NCBI GenBank assembly: GCA_002011815.1 | Contig: MTOV01000015.1 | Coordinates: 149,034 to 197,783 of the forward strand | Source: Nitrospirae bacterium JdFR-86 | GTDB lineage: Bacteria; Nitrospirota; Thermodesulfovibrionia; Thermodesulfovibrionales; JdFR-86 | Direction: 5' to 3' | DNA: 48,750 nucleotides | Shown here: piece by piece, positions 24,982-33,077 of the stretch | Numbering within the stretch: the stretch's first letter is position 1 | Layout: every line of letters starts with the position of its first letter | Notes under the pieces: generated by a model | Database searches by the model: none | Seen by the model: the letters and a program-made list of their open reading frames with translations, nothing else | What the model was told of the DNA's origin: nothing | Translations under genes and position numbers: made by a program

Positions 24982-25239
24982 GTGGAAAAGCGGAAAAGAA
25001 TCAGGCTTTATGCATTAAGCACCTGTCCCAGATGCAAGCAGGTAAAACAGTTCCTGGAGAAACACAATATAGAATATGAGGATATCGAGGTTGACCTGCT
25101 TGACAGCGGCGAGCAGTGGGTGACGTCAAAGGAATTGAAAAAATATAATCCAGATGCTACTTATCCCACACTGATTGTGGAAGAGGTTATACTAGATTTT
25201 GACGAAGAGAGTTTAAAGGAGGCACTGGGCATAAAGTGA
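24982..25239 (+). CDS. Glutaredoxin-like protein
   Basis: 85 residues from a GTG start. Thioredoxin fold with the redox motif C15-P-R-C18 ('LYALSTCPRCKQVKQFL') and the cis-Pro segment 'ATYPTLIVEE'. CPRC is unlike the CPYC of classical glutaredoxins but common in anaerobe NrdH/Grx-like proteins. Its stop overlaps the GTG start of the FTR-like gene (GTGA), so the two are translationally coupled. This suggests the FTR-like protein reduces this glutaredoxin. Confidence 0.82.
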   Translation: MEKRKRIRLYALSTCPRCKQVKQFLEKHNIEYEDIEVDLLDSGEQWVTSKELKKYNPDATYPTLIVEEVILDFDEESLKEALGIK

Positions 25240-25565
25240 CGCCTGAAGGGTTGTATGAAGTCCTGTCAAAATATGCAGCGTCTCAGGGTATAGAGCTTAA
25301 CAGGGACAAAGAATATGTCATGGGCATAATGAGAGGACTTCTTAAGAATCAGGAGCGGTACGGTTATCGTTCCTGTCCCTGCCGTCTTGCCTCCGGTATA
25401 AAGGAAAAGGATGCGGACATAATCTGCCCGTGTGTGTATAAAGACCCTGATATAAAGGAATACGGAAGCTGTTACTGTGGGCTTTATGTGTCCAGACAGT
25501 GGAACGAGGGAAAGATAAAGCATATAAGAGTGCCTGAAAGAAGACCAAAGGAGAAACAGGCTTAA
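25236..25565 (+). CDS. Ferredoxin-thioredoxin reductase catalytic-subunit family protein
   Basis: 109 residues with the six-Cys layout of the FTR beta chain: C47-P-C49, C64-P-C66 and C79-Y-C81. In FTR these bind a [4Fe-4S] cluster next to a redox disulfide and reduce thioredoxins one electron at a time. The chloroplast CHC motif is CYC here, so the catalytic-site His is a Tyr. No FTR alpha chain is nearby, as in archaeal and anaerobe homologues. Coupled to the preceding glutaredoxin and 8 nt from fdhA. Confidence 0.85.
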   Translation: MTPEGLYEVLSKYAASQGIELNRDKEYVMGIMRGLLKNQERYGYRSCPCRLASGIKEKDADIICPCVYKDPDIKEYGSCYCGLYVSRQWNEGKIKHIRVPERRPKEKQA

Positions 25566-25573
25566 AGAGTTAT

Positions 25574-27592
25574 ATGCAGAAGGTTTTAACTGTTTGTCCA
25601 TACTGTGGCTGCGGTTGTGGTCTTTACTTGCATGTAGAAAATGGAAGGATAACCGGAGTCTCACCAAGCAGAAGTCATCCTGTAAACACCGGAAGTCTCT
25701 GTGTAAAAGGCTGGAACTCCTACGAGTTTGTTCAGCATCCTGAGAGACTTCGCTATCCCATGATAAGGGAGAAGGGAATACTCAGGAGGGCTACATGGCA
25801 GGAGGCGCTTCAAAAAGTAGCAGAGGGCATTAACCGGGTGAAGGCGGCTTATGGAGCGCACTCTATAGGGGTCTTGAGTTCAGCCAAGTGCACGAATGAA
25901 GAAAACTACCTGATGATGAAATTTGCAAGAGGGGTTATCGGCACCAACAATGTTGACCATTGCGCAAGGCTTTGTCATTCATCAACAGTAGGAGGGCTTG
26001 CAAGGGCATTCGGTTCAGGAGCAATGACCAACTCAATAAGTGAGATAAAAGAAGCAAGGGTGCTTTTTGTTATCGGCTCGAATACCATGGAACAGCACCC
26101 TATGATAGCCATGCACATGCTCGATGCCGTGCGCAAAGGCACTACCCTTGTAGTAGCAGACCCAAGACAGACACAGATAGCAAGGCTTGCCCATCTGCAT
26201 CTAAGACATAGATGCGGAACGGATGTGGCGCTTTTACTGGGCATTATGAATGTCATCGTGACTGAAGGGCTTGTGGATAAAGAATTCGTAAGAAGACGGA
26301 CCGAGAACTTCGATGCCTTTGAGAGCCTTCTTGATAAGTATCCGCCAAGTGTAGCTGAGAGTATTACCGGAGTCAGGGCGGCTGATATAAGGAAGGCTGC
26401 AAGGATATATGCGAGTGAAAAGCGTTCGATGCTTTTTTATTCCATGGGCATAACCCAGCACATAACCGGCACTGACAATGTCAGGGCATGCGCAGACCTT
26501 GTGATGCTTACCGGACATATAGGGCTTCCGATGACCGGTCTTAATCCCCTCAGGGGACAGAACAATGTGCAGGGGGCGTGCGACATGGGTGCCCTGCCTG
26601 AGTTTTACTCAGGTTATCAGCCTGTCAAAGACCCAAAGGCAAGAAGAAAGTTCCAGAGGGCATGGAGAAGAAAGCTTCCGGAAAGACCGGGTCTTACACT
26701 TATGGAGATGATGGATGGCGGTGTCAGGGCTATGTATATAATGGGTGAGAACCCTGCCATATCCGACCCGGACGCAACTCACGTAAGGGATGCCCTGAAA
26801 AAGCTTGATTTCCTTGTAGTGCAGGATATCTTTCAGACAGAGACCACGGAGTATGCAGACGTCATCCTGCCTGCCGCCTCTTTCGCTGAAAAGGACGGGA
26901 CTTTTACCAATACGGAAAGAAGGGTTCAGCTTTTAAGGAAAGCGGTTGACCCTCCGGGCGAAGCCAAAGCCGACTGGCAGATAATATGCGAGCTTTCAGA
27001 ACTTATGGGCTATCCGATGCACTACAGAGGCAGTTACGAGATAATGGAGGAGATAGCCCTGCTTACGCCTTCTTACGGTGGAATACTGCATCACAGGCTT
27101 GAAGAGGGCTTCGGCATTCAGTGGCCATGCCCAAACAGCAATCATCCCGGAACGCCTTATCTGCACAGAAAGAAGTTTGCAAGAGGGCTTGGCTCTTTTA
27201 TAACAGTGGACTACATTCCCCCTGCTGAACTGCCGGATGAAAAATACCCGTTCCTGCTTACCACAGGGAGGATTTATTTCCATTATCATACAGGCACGAT
27301 GACAAGAAGGACATCGGTCATCGAAAGGGAAGAGCCCCTGTGTTTTGTTGAGATAAACCGTGAGGATGCAAAAAGGCTTGGCATAAGGGATAGCTTTCCT
27401 GTCAGGGTTAAATCAAGACGGGGTGAGATAGAAGTTAGTGCAAGGATTACAGACAGGGTGCCGGAAGGAACCGTATTTATCCCGTTTCATTTCAGGGAGG
27501 CTGTCTGCAATATTCTTACGAACCCTGCTCTTGACCCCATAGCCAAGATACCTGAATTCAAGGTTTGCGCTGTGGCTCTGGAGGCGGTCTGA
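25574..27592 (+). CDS. fdhA: Formate dehydrogenase catalytic subunit, Cys-type Mo/W-bis-pterin enzyme
   Basis: 672 residues. It oxidises formate to CO2 or the reverse. It begins with the [4Fe-4S] motif (C8, C11, C15, C43; 'CPYCGCGCGL' and 'GSLCVKG'). Active-site C134-H135 lie in 'VDHCARLCHSSTVGGL', where selenoenzymes have Sec. Then come the substrate-binding 'TGLNPLRGQNNVQGACDMG' and pterin-binding segments such as 'AMYIMGENPAISDPD' and 'EYADVILPAASFAEKDGTFTNTERRVQ'. The C-terminal molydopterin-binding domain includes 'LTTGRIYFHYHTGTMTRR'. No Tat signal is present, so it is cytoplasmic. It overlaps the next gene by 1 nt. Confidence 0.93.
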   Translation: MQKVLTVCPYCGCGCGLYLHVENGRITGVSPSRSHPVNTGSLCVKGWNSYEFVQHPERLRYPMIREKGILRRATWQEALQKVAEGINRVKAAYGAHSIGVLSSAKCTNEENYLMMKFARGVIGTNNVDHCARLCHSSTVGGLARAFGSGAMTNSISEIKEARVLFVIGSNTMEQHPMIAMHMLDAVRKGTTLVVADPRQTQIARLAHLHLRHRCGTDVALLLGIMNVIVTEGLVDKEFVRRRTENFDAFESLLDKYPPSVAESITGVRAADIRKAARIYASEKRSMLFYSMGITQHITGTDNVRACADLVMLTGHIGLPMTGLNPLRGQNNVQGACDMGALPEFYSGYQPVKDPKARRKFQRAWRRKLPERPGLTLMEMMDGGVRAMYIMGENPAISDPDATHVRDALKKLDFLVVQDIFQTETTEYADVILPAASFAEKDGTFTNTERRVQLLRKAVDPPGEAKADWQIICELSELMGYPMHYRGSYEIMEEIALLTPSYGGILHHRLEEGFGIQWPCPNSNHPGTPYLHRKKFARGLGSFITVDYIPPAELPDEKYPFLLTTGRIYFHYHTGTMTRRTSVIEREEPLCFVEINREDAKRLGIRDSFPVRVKSRRGEIEVSARITDRVPEGTVFIPFHFREAVCNILTNPALDPIAKIPEFKVCAVALEAV

Positions 27593-28608
27593 TGGCTGGC
27601 GAATGGATACTCGATAAAAACCACCTGTCTTATTGGCTCAGGCAGATGAGAAATGAAATGGAGCTTATTGCTCCACTCAGAGAAAGGGAGGATATTGTTT
27701 TTAAGAGCGTGGAGAAGATTCATGAGATAGTGCTTGACTGTCCAGCCTCTATTCCTTCTCCTAAAGAATTCCTCACCCCGCAGTTCGAGCCGATGCTTAA
27801 AAAGACGGATAAAATCATAGACCTGAGGGACAATTCAAAAAGGGTTGTCTTCGGTGTCAGAAGCTGTGATATATCTGCCCTGAGGCTTCTTGACCGGTTC
27901 TATCTAAACGGGTTTAAAGACCCGTATTATGAAGCCAGAAGGAAGAACACGCTTTTCATATCCATAGTATGCAATGTTCCTGACAACACGTGTTTTTGCA
28001 TAGGGCTTGGCACAGGTCCGTTTTTAAAAGAAGGGTTTGACATCCAGCTTTATGACCTTGGCGACAGGTATTTTGTTCAGTGCGGTTCAAAGGAGGCGCG
28101 GAAGTGGTGCAGCCGTTATTCATTCCTTATGAGGAGACCTGGAAAGGCGGATTTCGAAGACCAGTATGAAGTGGAGCTTAGCTCTCAGGCGATGTTCCGG
28201 AAGCGCATAAGCCTTGAGTACGCACAGCAGATGATAAGTGAAGACAAGCTGAGTGACGGCTTCTGGCAGGGCGTAACAGAAAGGTGTTTTGAGTGCGGAG
28301 GCTGTGTTTATGTCTGCCCGCTTTGCACCTGCTACACTGTCTTTGACAGGGCATACGACAATGAAACAGAAAGAATAAGGGTATGGGATACATGCTTTTT
28401 TAAAGGGTTTACAAGGCTTGCAGGCAACATTCTGCCTGCTGAACAGAGAATACTGCGAACCAAGAGATGGTTTTATCATAAGCTCCTTTATTATCCTGAA
28501 ACTCTCGGCGGGTTCGGATGTGTGGGCTGCGGGAGATGCACCATTACCTGTCCGGGCAGGATAGATATGGCAACCGTTGTCCTGAAGATGAAAGATGAGC
28601 AGAAATAA
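27592..28608 (+). CDS. HydB-like (sulfhydrogenase beta / asrA-type) iron-sulfur subunit
   Basis: 338 residues from the ATG at 27592, chosen because it overlaps the fdhA stop (TGATG). The N-terminal ~200 residues match the 4Fe-4S dicluster subunits of anaerobic sulfite reductase A / sulfhydrogenase beta ('VVFGVRSCDISALRLLDRFYL'). Two ferredoxin-type clusters are visible: C232-C235-C238-C242 with C245 nearby, and C310-C313-C316-C320. It would wire FdhA to the flavin subunit that follows, which it overlaps by 14 nt. Confidence 0.85.
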   Translation: MAGEWILDKNHLSYWLRQMRNEMELIAPLREREDIVFKSVEKIHEIVLDCPASIPSPKEFLTPQFEPMLKKTDKIIDLRDNSKRVVFGVRSCDISALRLLDRFYLNGFKDPYYEARRKNTLFISIVCNVPDNTCFCIGLGTGPFLKEGFDIQLYDLGDRYFVQCGSKEARKWCSRYSFLMRRPGKADFEDQYEVELSSQAMFRKRISLEYAQQMISEDKLSDGFWQGVTERCFECGGCVYVCPLCTCYTVFDRAYDNETERIRVWDTCFFKGFTRLAGNILPAEQRILRTKRWFYHKLLYYPETLGGFGCVGCGRCTITCPGRIDMATVVLKMKDEQK

Positions 28609-29401
28609 CATATACATACCAGTAGAGACAAAAATACAGGAGGTCACTCCCCTGACGCCTGATGTAAGGCTTTATACCCTTGAGGTAGACAGGCCGTTTC
28701 AGTATAAGGCAGGTCAGTTTTTTATGGTATCTGTCTTTGGTTTTGGCGAAGTGCCGATATCAGTGACATCCACGATGGATGAGCCTTTGAAATTGTGCAT
28801 AAGGAAAACCGGTCATGTAACCTCTGCGATTCACAATCTGAGGGCAGGTGATACACTCGGAGTCAGGGGACCTTACGGCAATGGCTTTTCTATTGAAAGT
28901 GCAAAAGCAGGGGATGTGATAGTTATGGCAGGAGGACTTGGCATCGTGCCCCTGAGACCTCTTATACGTGAAATCGTCAAAAAAAGAGAAGACTACGGAA
29001 AGGTCTTTGTCCTTTATGGCTCAAAGACCCCTGCAGACATAGTCTACAAGGAAGAGTTAGACCTCTGGGCAAAGTCCGGAGTCGAAGTAAGCCTCACTGT
29101 AGACTGCAAGGATGAAAAATGGGCAGGCTGTATAGGTGTAGTCACTGCTCTTTTGGATAATGTAAAGACCGACTTTTCTCAGGCTTGCGCCTACATTTGT
29201 GGTCCTGAGATCATGATAGAGGAGTCAATGAAGGAGCTTTCATTGCGTGGCATGCCGGATGAAAAGATAATCACCAGTCTTGAAGCCCATATGAAATGCG
29301 GAGTAGGAAAGTGCGGGCACTGTTACAAAGGTCCTAAGTTTGTATGCACAGACGGACCTGTCTTCTCACTTAAGGAATTAAGAACGATTAGTGTCTTGTA
29401 G
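28595..29401 (+). CDS. HydG-like FAD/NAD(P)-binding oxidoreductase subunit with [2Fe-2S] cluster
   Basis: 268 residues of the ferredoxin-NADP reductase fold. The FAD-binding beta-barrel includes 'FQYKAGQFFMVSVFGFGEVPISV' and the NAD(P)-binding part 'DVIVMAGGLGIVPLRPLIREI'. The C-terminal cluster has C235-C240-C243-C251, as in PyrK, HydG and AsrB. It completes a formate:NAD(P) electron path with FdhA and the HydB-like subunit. Whether it prefers NAD or NADP cannot be read from the sequence. Confidence 0.88.
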   Translation: MSRNNIYIPVETKIQEVTPLTPDVRLYTLEVDRPFQYKAGQFFMVSVFGFGEVPISVTSTMDEPLKLCIRKTGHVTSAIHNLRAGDTLGVRGPYGNGFSIESAKAGDVIVMAGGLGIVPLRPLIREIVKKREDYGKVFVLYGSKTPADIVYKEELDLWAKSGVEVSLTVDCKDEKWAGCIGVVTALLDNVKTDFSQACAYICGPEIMIEESMKELSLRGMPDEKIITSLEAHMKCGVGKCGHCYKGPKFVCTDGPVFSLKELRTISVL

Positions 29402-29422
29402 ACAACTGCCTTTTGTTCTGTC

Positions 29423-29450
29423 TTTGCAAATAATTCCTGTCGGGTAAAAT
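29423..29450 (+). promoter_or_regulatory. Promoter of the TIM-barrel gene, leaderless geometry
   Basis: TTTGCA (29423-29428), 16 nt, then TAAAAT (29445-29450), ending 7 nt before the ATG at 29458. No Shine-Dalgarno beyond AGAG touching the start. Confidence 0.4.
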
Positions 29451-29457
29451 AGAGATT

Positions 29458-30159
29458 ATGCTTATTGGCTCAAGAGTGCTTTCTCCTGAAGAAGTAGGTC
29501 TCTGGGATGCAGAGCTTTTGCAGATTAGTGTTTACAGCTGGCAGAAAGCCAGCCTGAATCTCGTGAAAAACTGTGCTCTCATGTGCAAAGAAGCTGGCAT
29601 CCCTTATGTAGTGCATCCTGTGGGGTTTTCTGTTTTAGAGGAACGGATGTTTAAGACTCTCAAAGTGATGGCTGAGTGGGCAGACCTTGCGCTTATACTG
29701 CATGATGAAAGGTCTCCGGATGGCGGAAGACTGAAAGGAAAGTATGAAGTGCGTTTTAGAAAGGCTGTTGAAGAACTCAATTCGGTTACCACTGTTTCGT
29801 TTGAAAACGCTACGAACACAAGAGATGTTCAATGGTTCTGGAGCAATTACGCTGATTCCATTACGCTTGACATAGGGCATGTGGAGGCTTCCGGACTTGA
29901 TTCAGTAGCGTTTGTAAAATCCCTTGATGCTCGGATTGTCGGAAAGATTCAATATGTGCATATGCATAGGAATGGGAGTCTGCGCGGCGGGCTTACAGAC
30001 CACTGGTACTTAACTTCTGGTTGCAGGGAACTGAGGGCGCTTAGAGAATTAATCAAAGTAAAGCCTAATGTCAGCGTTATACTCGAAATCAACGAGACAG
30101 AAATGATAGATGACAGCCTTAAACTCCTTAATACCCTTAGGGATGAGTTTCGCATCTGA
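29458..30159 (+). CDS. Sugar-phosphate isomerase/epimerase-like TIM-barrel protein
   Basis: 233 residues. Strand-ending motifs fit the AP-endonuclease-2/xylose-isomerase-like barrel: 'VVHPVGFSVLE', 'LALILHDERSP', 'TVSFENATNT', 'SITLDIGHVEAS', 'IQYVHMHRNGS' and 'SVILEINETEM'. These place His, Glu and Asp residues where the family binds a divalent metal. The reaction is unknown. It has its own promoter after the formate dehydrogenase operon and precedes a two-component system without obvious linkage. Confidence 0.7.
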   Translation: MLIGSRVLSPEEVGLWDAELLQISVYSWQKASLNLVKNCALMCKEAGIPYVVHPVGFSVLEERMFKTLKVMAEWADLALILHDERSPDGGRLKGKYEVRFRKAVEELNSVTTVSFENATNTRDVQWFWSNYADSITLDIGHVEASGLDSVAFVKSLDARIVGKIQYVHMHRNGSLRGGLTDHWYLTSGCRELRALRELIKVKPNVSVILEINETEMIDDSLKLLNTLRDEFRI

Positions 30160-30219
30160 TTTATAGTAAAATTATTGCAACTATAAATATACCAAAGGAC
30201 AATCACAGGGTGTTTTAGA

Positions 30220-32379
30220 GTGAGAAGGAAGTTACGGAAAAAATGGTTGCAATATGAAATCAGGCGCGAGAGTACTGAAAAAGCACTCAGAGAGGCAGAA
30301 GAGGCGTTATGGAAGGCTATCGTCAGGGCTGAGGATGAAAGAGCCAAGCTGGAGTCGGTCTTGGCTGCAATAGGAGATGGTATCAGCATTCAGGATACAA
30401 ACTTTGTGATTTTATATCAGAATCAGGTGCATAAAGAGGTAGTTGGAGACCACGTTGGCGAGTATTGCTACAGGGCATACGCGCATCAGAAGAGTGTCTG
30501 CAAAAGCTGTCCTTTAGCTGTGTGTTTTGAAGACGGTAAGATTCATACTGTAGAAAGAAGTATGACTACTAACAATGGAGTGATACATGTGGAGATTACA
30601 GTGTCGCCTTTGCGGGACTCATCAGGTGAGATTGTAGCAGGGATAGAGGTTGTCAGGGATATAACCGAGCGCAAGCGTATAGAAGAGGAGTTGAGGAGAT
30701 ACCGTGAACAACTTGAGGAGCTGGTGCAGGAACGCACTGCTGAACTCCGACAGGAAATCGCCGAACGCCGACGGTTTGAGGAAGAACTGCGCCTGTTACA
30801 GAGGATAAACAACGCCATGAATACCGGTGTTGTAATGGATGAAGTGCTCAAGATTGCGGTAGAAGGCGTAAAGGCACTGTATGACTATGCCGCCTGCGAC
30901 ATCTTTCTGCTTGAAGACAATAAAAAGGAATTGATGTATGCTGCCCTTGCCATGGACACAAATATCTTGAGGCAGATTGAGAAGTTGACAGGGCTTAAGG
31001 CGCACGGTCTTAGAATCCCGCTTTTTGAAGGAAGCGGCTTTAAGAGGGTATTGGAGAGTAAAAAAGTTTATTTTACTGAAGACATAGTAAAGGTTTTTGA
31101 AGACTTCACTGACAATAAGATGCTCAAGCTTCTTGCTGCTCCGGTTGCCAGTCTTTCAGGCTTTAAGTCAGTAATACGGGCGCCCCTTGTGGTGGAGAAC
31201 GAGGCTATAGGAATTATTGGGGTGGCCAGCAAGCGGAGTGTTACCGAAAAGGACGCTGAGGTGCTTGAGCGGTTTGCCTCGCAGATAGCTCTGGTGATAA
31301 GAAAAGGCAGACTTGAAGAAGGACTGCGTGAATCAGAAGAGAAATACCGTGCCCTTATGGACGATGCAGGAGACGCAATCTTGCTGGCGGATACAGAGGG
31401 TAATCTGCTTGAAGTGAATAAAAAAGCAAAAGAGCTTTTCGGTTATACAAAAGAAGAGTTTTTAAACATGAAATATGTTCAGGTTTATCCTGAAGAGGAA
31501 CAGAGGAGGGCATCTGCTGCCTTTAAGCAGATGGTTGCAAAGGGTTCCGGCTCGCTGAACGATGTGCTTGTGCGGACAAAAGACGGAAGGACGGTTGCCG
31601 TGGATGTAACCAGCAGTGTTGTTGAATATGCAGGCAAAAAGGTGGTGCAGGGGATCTTCAGGGATATAACCGAACGAAAGAAATCAGAAGAGGCTCTTCG
31701 GGAGGCAGAAAGGTCTGCGGCTAAAGGTATAGTTGCCGCTGAAATAGCTCACGAGATAAACAACTCCCTTGCCAATATAGAAACAGCCCTTTTCATAATA
31801 AACAACATACACACAAGCAGCCGCTACAGACAGGATATACTGAAGGATGTAAGTGAGGAAATAGACAGGATGTCAGGTATAGTAAAGGGCATACTTGAGG
31901 TATATCGTTCGGATGACTCTGTTATCCAGCCCGTTGATATAAACGCTGAGGTGTTGAAGGTTATAAAATTGACCCAGAGAAGACTTGACGGGAAAGGCAT
32001 CTCAGTCGTCTCGAATCTTTTGCATGACCTGCCTTCAATTCCGTGTCATCCGGGGCACATAAAACAAATCCTTTTGAATCTTATTAAAAATGCGGAAGAG
32101 GCGATGAGTTCAAGTCCTAAAAAGTTAATCTCAATCAGCACTGAAAAAGAAGGCAGTTTTATTAAACTTAAAGTGAAAGACACAGGCTGTGGAATACCTG
32201 AAGAGAGGAAGAATGTGATATTTAATCATTTATTCTCATCAAGGGCTGAGCTGTCAGGGCTTGGTCTTCCTATATGCCGACAGATTGCGAAAAAATACGG
32301 CGGTGATGTAAAGATTGAAAGTAAGGAAGGAAAGGGAACAACTGTAACAATATATCTTTCAACGGAGAAACATGGCTAG
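30220..32379 (+). CDS. Soluble PAS-GAF-PAS sensor histidine kinase
   Basis: 719 residues from a GTG with no transmembrane segment, so it senses in the cytoplasm. A coiled coil leads into PAS1 (~45-150), which has a Cys-rich insert ('YCYRAYAHQKSVCKSCPLAV'). A second coiled coil, a GAF domain (~195-365) and PAS2 (~372-490, 'MDDAGDAILLADTEGNLLEVNKKAKELFG') follow. The kinase core has H511 ('AAEIAHEINNSLANIE'), N-box 'HIKQILLNLIKNAEEAM' and 'DTGCGIPEE'/'LSGLGLPICRQIAKKYGG'. It overlaps the LuxR-type regulator by 8 nt, its likely partner. The ligand is unknown. Confidence 0.88.
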   Translation: MRRKLRKKWLQYEIRRESTEKALREAEEALWKAIVRAEDERAKLESVLAAIGDGISIQDTNFVILYQNQVHKEVVGDHVGEYCYRAYAHQKSVCKSCPLAVCFEDGKIHTVERSMTTNNGVIHVEITVSPLRDSSGEIVAGIEVVRDITERKRIEEELRRYREQLEELVQERTAELRQEIAERRRFEEELRLLQRINNAMNTGVVMDEVLKIAVEGVKALYDYAACDIFLLEDNKKELMYAALAMDTNILRQIEKLTGLKAHGLRIPLFEGSGFKRVLESKKVYFTEDIVKVFEDFTDNKMLKLLAAPVASLSGFKSVIRAPLVVENEAIGIIGVASKRSVTEKDAEVLERFASQIALVIRKGRLEEGLRESEEKYRALMDDAGDAILLADTEGNLLEVNKKAKELFGYTKEEFLNMKYVQVYPEEEQRRASAAFKQMVAKGSGSLNDVLVRTKDGRTVAVDVTSSVVEYAGKKVVQGIFRDITERKKSEEALREAERSAAKGIVAAEIAHEINNSLANIETALFIINNIHTSSRYRQDILKDVSEEIDRMSGIVKGILEVYRSDDSVIQPVDINAEVLKVIKLTQRRLDGKGISVVSNLLHDLPSIPCHPGHIKQILLNLIKNAEEAMSSSPKKLISISTEKEGSFIKLKVKDTGCGIPEERKNVIFNHLFSSRAELSGLGLPICRQIAKKYGGDVKIESKEGKGTTVTIYLSTEKHG

Positions 32380-32965
32380 TATACTGGTTGCAGAAGACGA
32401 AGACATATTAAGAAAGAACCTTACGTTTATTCTTAACAGTTCTGGTTATTCGGCTGTGTCTGCAAAGACAGGGGTTGAAGCTGTGGAGCTTCTCAAGAGG
32501 AGAGGCTTTGATATAGTGATTACTGACCTTGTCATGCCGGTGAAAGGCGGTGGAAGTGTTATCGAATATGTCTCTGAATACTGTCCTGACACCAAGGTTA
32601 TTGTTATTACTGCATATCCGAGTGCCGACAGCGCAATCTATGCGGTCAAGAAAGGCGTGGTGGATTACTTCACGAAACCGTTTAAAACAGAAGAAGTCCT
32701 CAATGCAGTCAGGAAAGCTCTGGAGAGCAAAAAAGAGATACCTTTCACTTGGGAAAAGCTCAAACCATTAGGTATAACAAAAAGAGAAGAAGGTCTGCTC
32801 AAGCTCGTGATTGAAGACGGAATTACTGAAAACCAGAAGATTGCAGACAGGCTTTCTATAAAGGTTACAACTGTAAAGCAGCATTTTGAAAACCTTTACG
32901 GAAAATTCAATGTTAAGAACAAGGCATCTCTGGTATCTGCTGTAATCAAAATGCTCAGAAAGTAA
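32372..32965 (+). CDS. NarL/LuxR-type response regulator
   Basis: 197 residues. The receiver domain has the acidic pocket ('ILVAEDEDIL'), phospho-acceptor D52 ('IVITDLVMP'), a Thr in 'VIVITAYPSADS' and Lys in 'FTKPFK'. The C-terminal ~60 residues form a GerE/LuxR helix-turn-helix ('NQKIADRLSIKVTTVKQHFENLYGKFNVKNKASL'). It is coupled to the upstream kinase. Two inverted CCTAC/GTAGG sites lie immediately downstream and are candidate operators. Confidence 0.9.
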   Translation: MASILVAEDEDILRKNLTFILNSSGYSAVSAKTGVEAVELLKRRGFDIVITDLVMPVKGGGSVIEYVSEYCPDTKVIVITAYPSADSAIYAVKKGVVDYFTKPFKTEEVLNAVRKALESKKEIPFTWEKLKPLGITKREEGLLKLVIEDGITENQKIADRLSIKVTTVKQHFENLYGKFNVKNKASLVSAVIKMLRK

Positions 32966-32980
32966 TAAATCTTGTTTTTT

Positions 32981-33041
32981 CCTACCTAAGTAGGATGATT
33001 TTTCGAAATAATTTATGCTTTCTCCTACTGGTGGAGGTAGG
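32981..33041. promoter_or_regulatory. Paired inverted CCTAC/GTAGG sites
   Basis: CCTAC-N4-GTAGG at 32981-32994 and CCTAC-N8-GTAGG at 33024-33041, centres 45 bp apart. They sit in the 112-nt gap between the LuxR-type regulator and the degenerate receiver gene. Dyads of this size suit a dimeric LuxR-type regulator, perhaps the one just upstream. Confidence 0.4.
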
Positions 33042-33077
33042 GAAGCAGTCTGAAGTCTGCTAGTTTTCGATATTAAG

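Noticed and set aside
28120-28647. 175-codon antisense ORF across the HydB/HydG junction
   Set aside because: Shadow of two confidently assigned genes with ferredoxin motifs on the other strand.
33000-33060. Sigma54 promoter before the degenerate receiver gene
   Set aside because: The GG/GC spacing of a -24/-12 element is not met; only the CCTAC/GTAGG dyads are supported.
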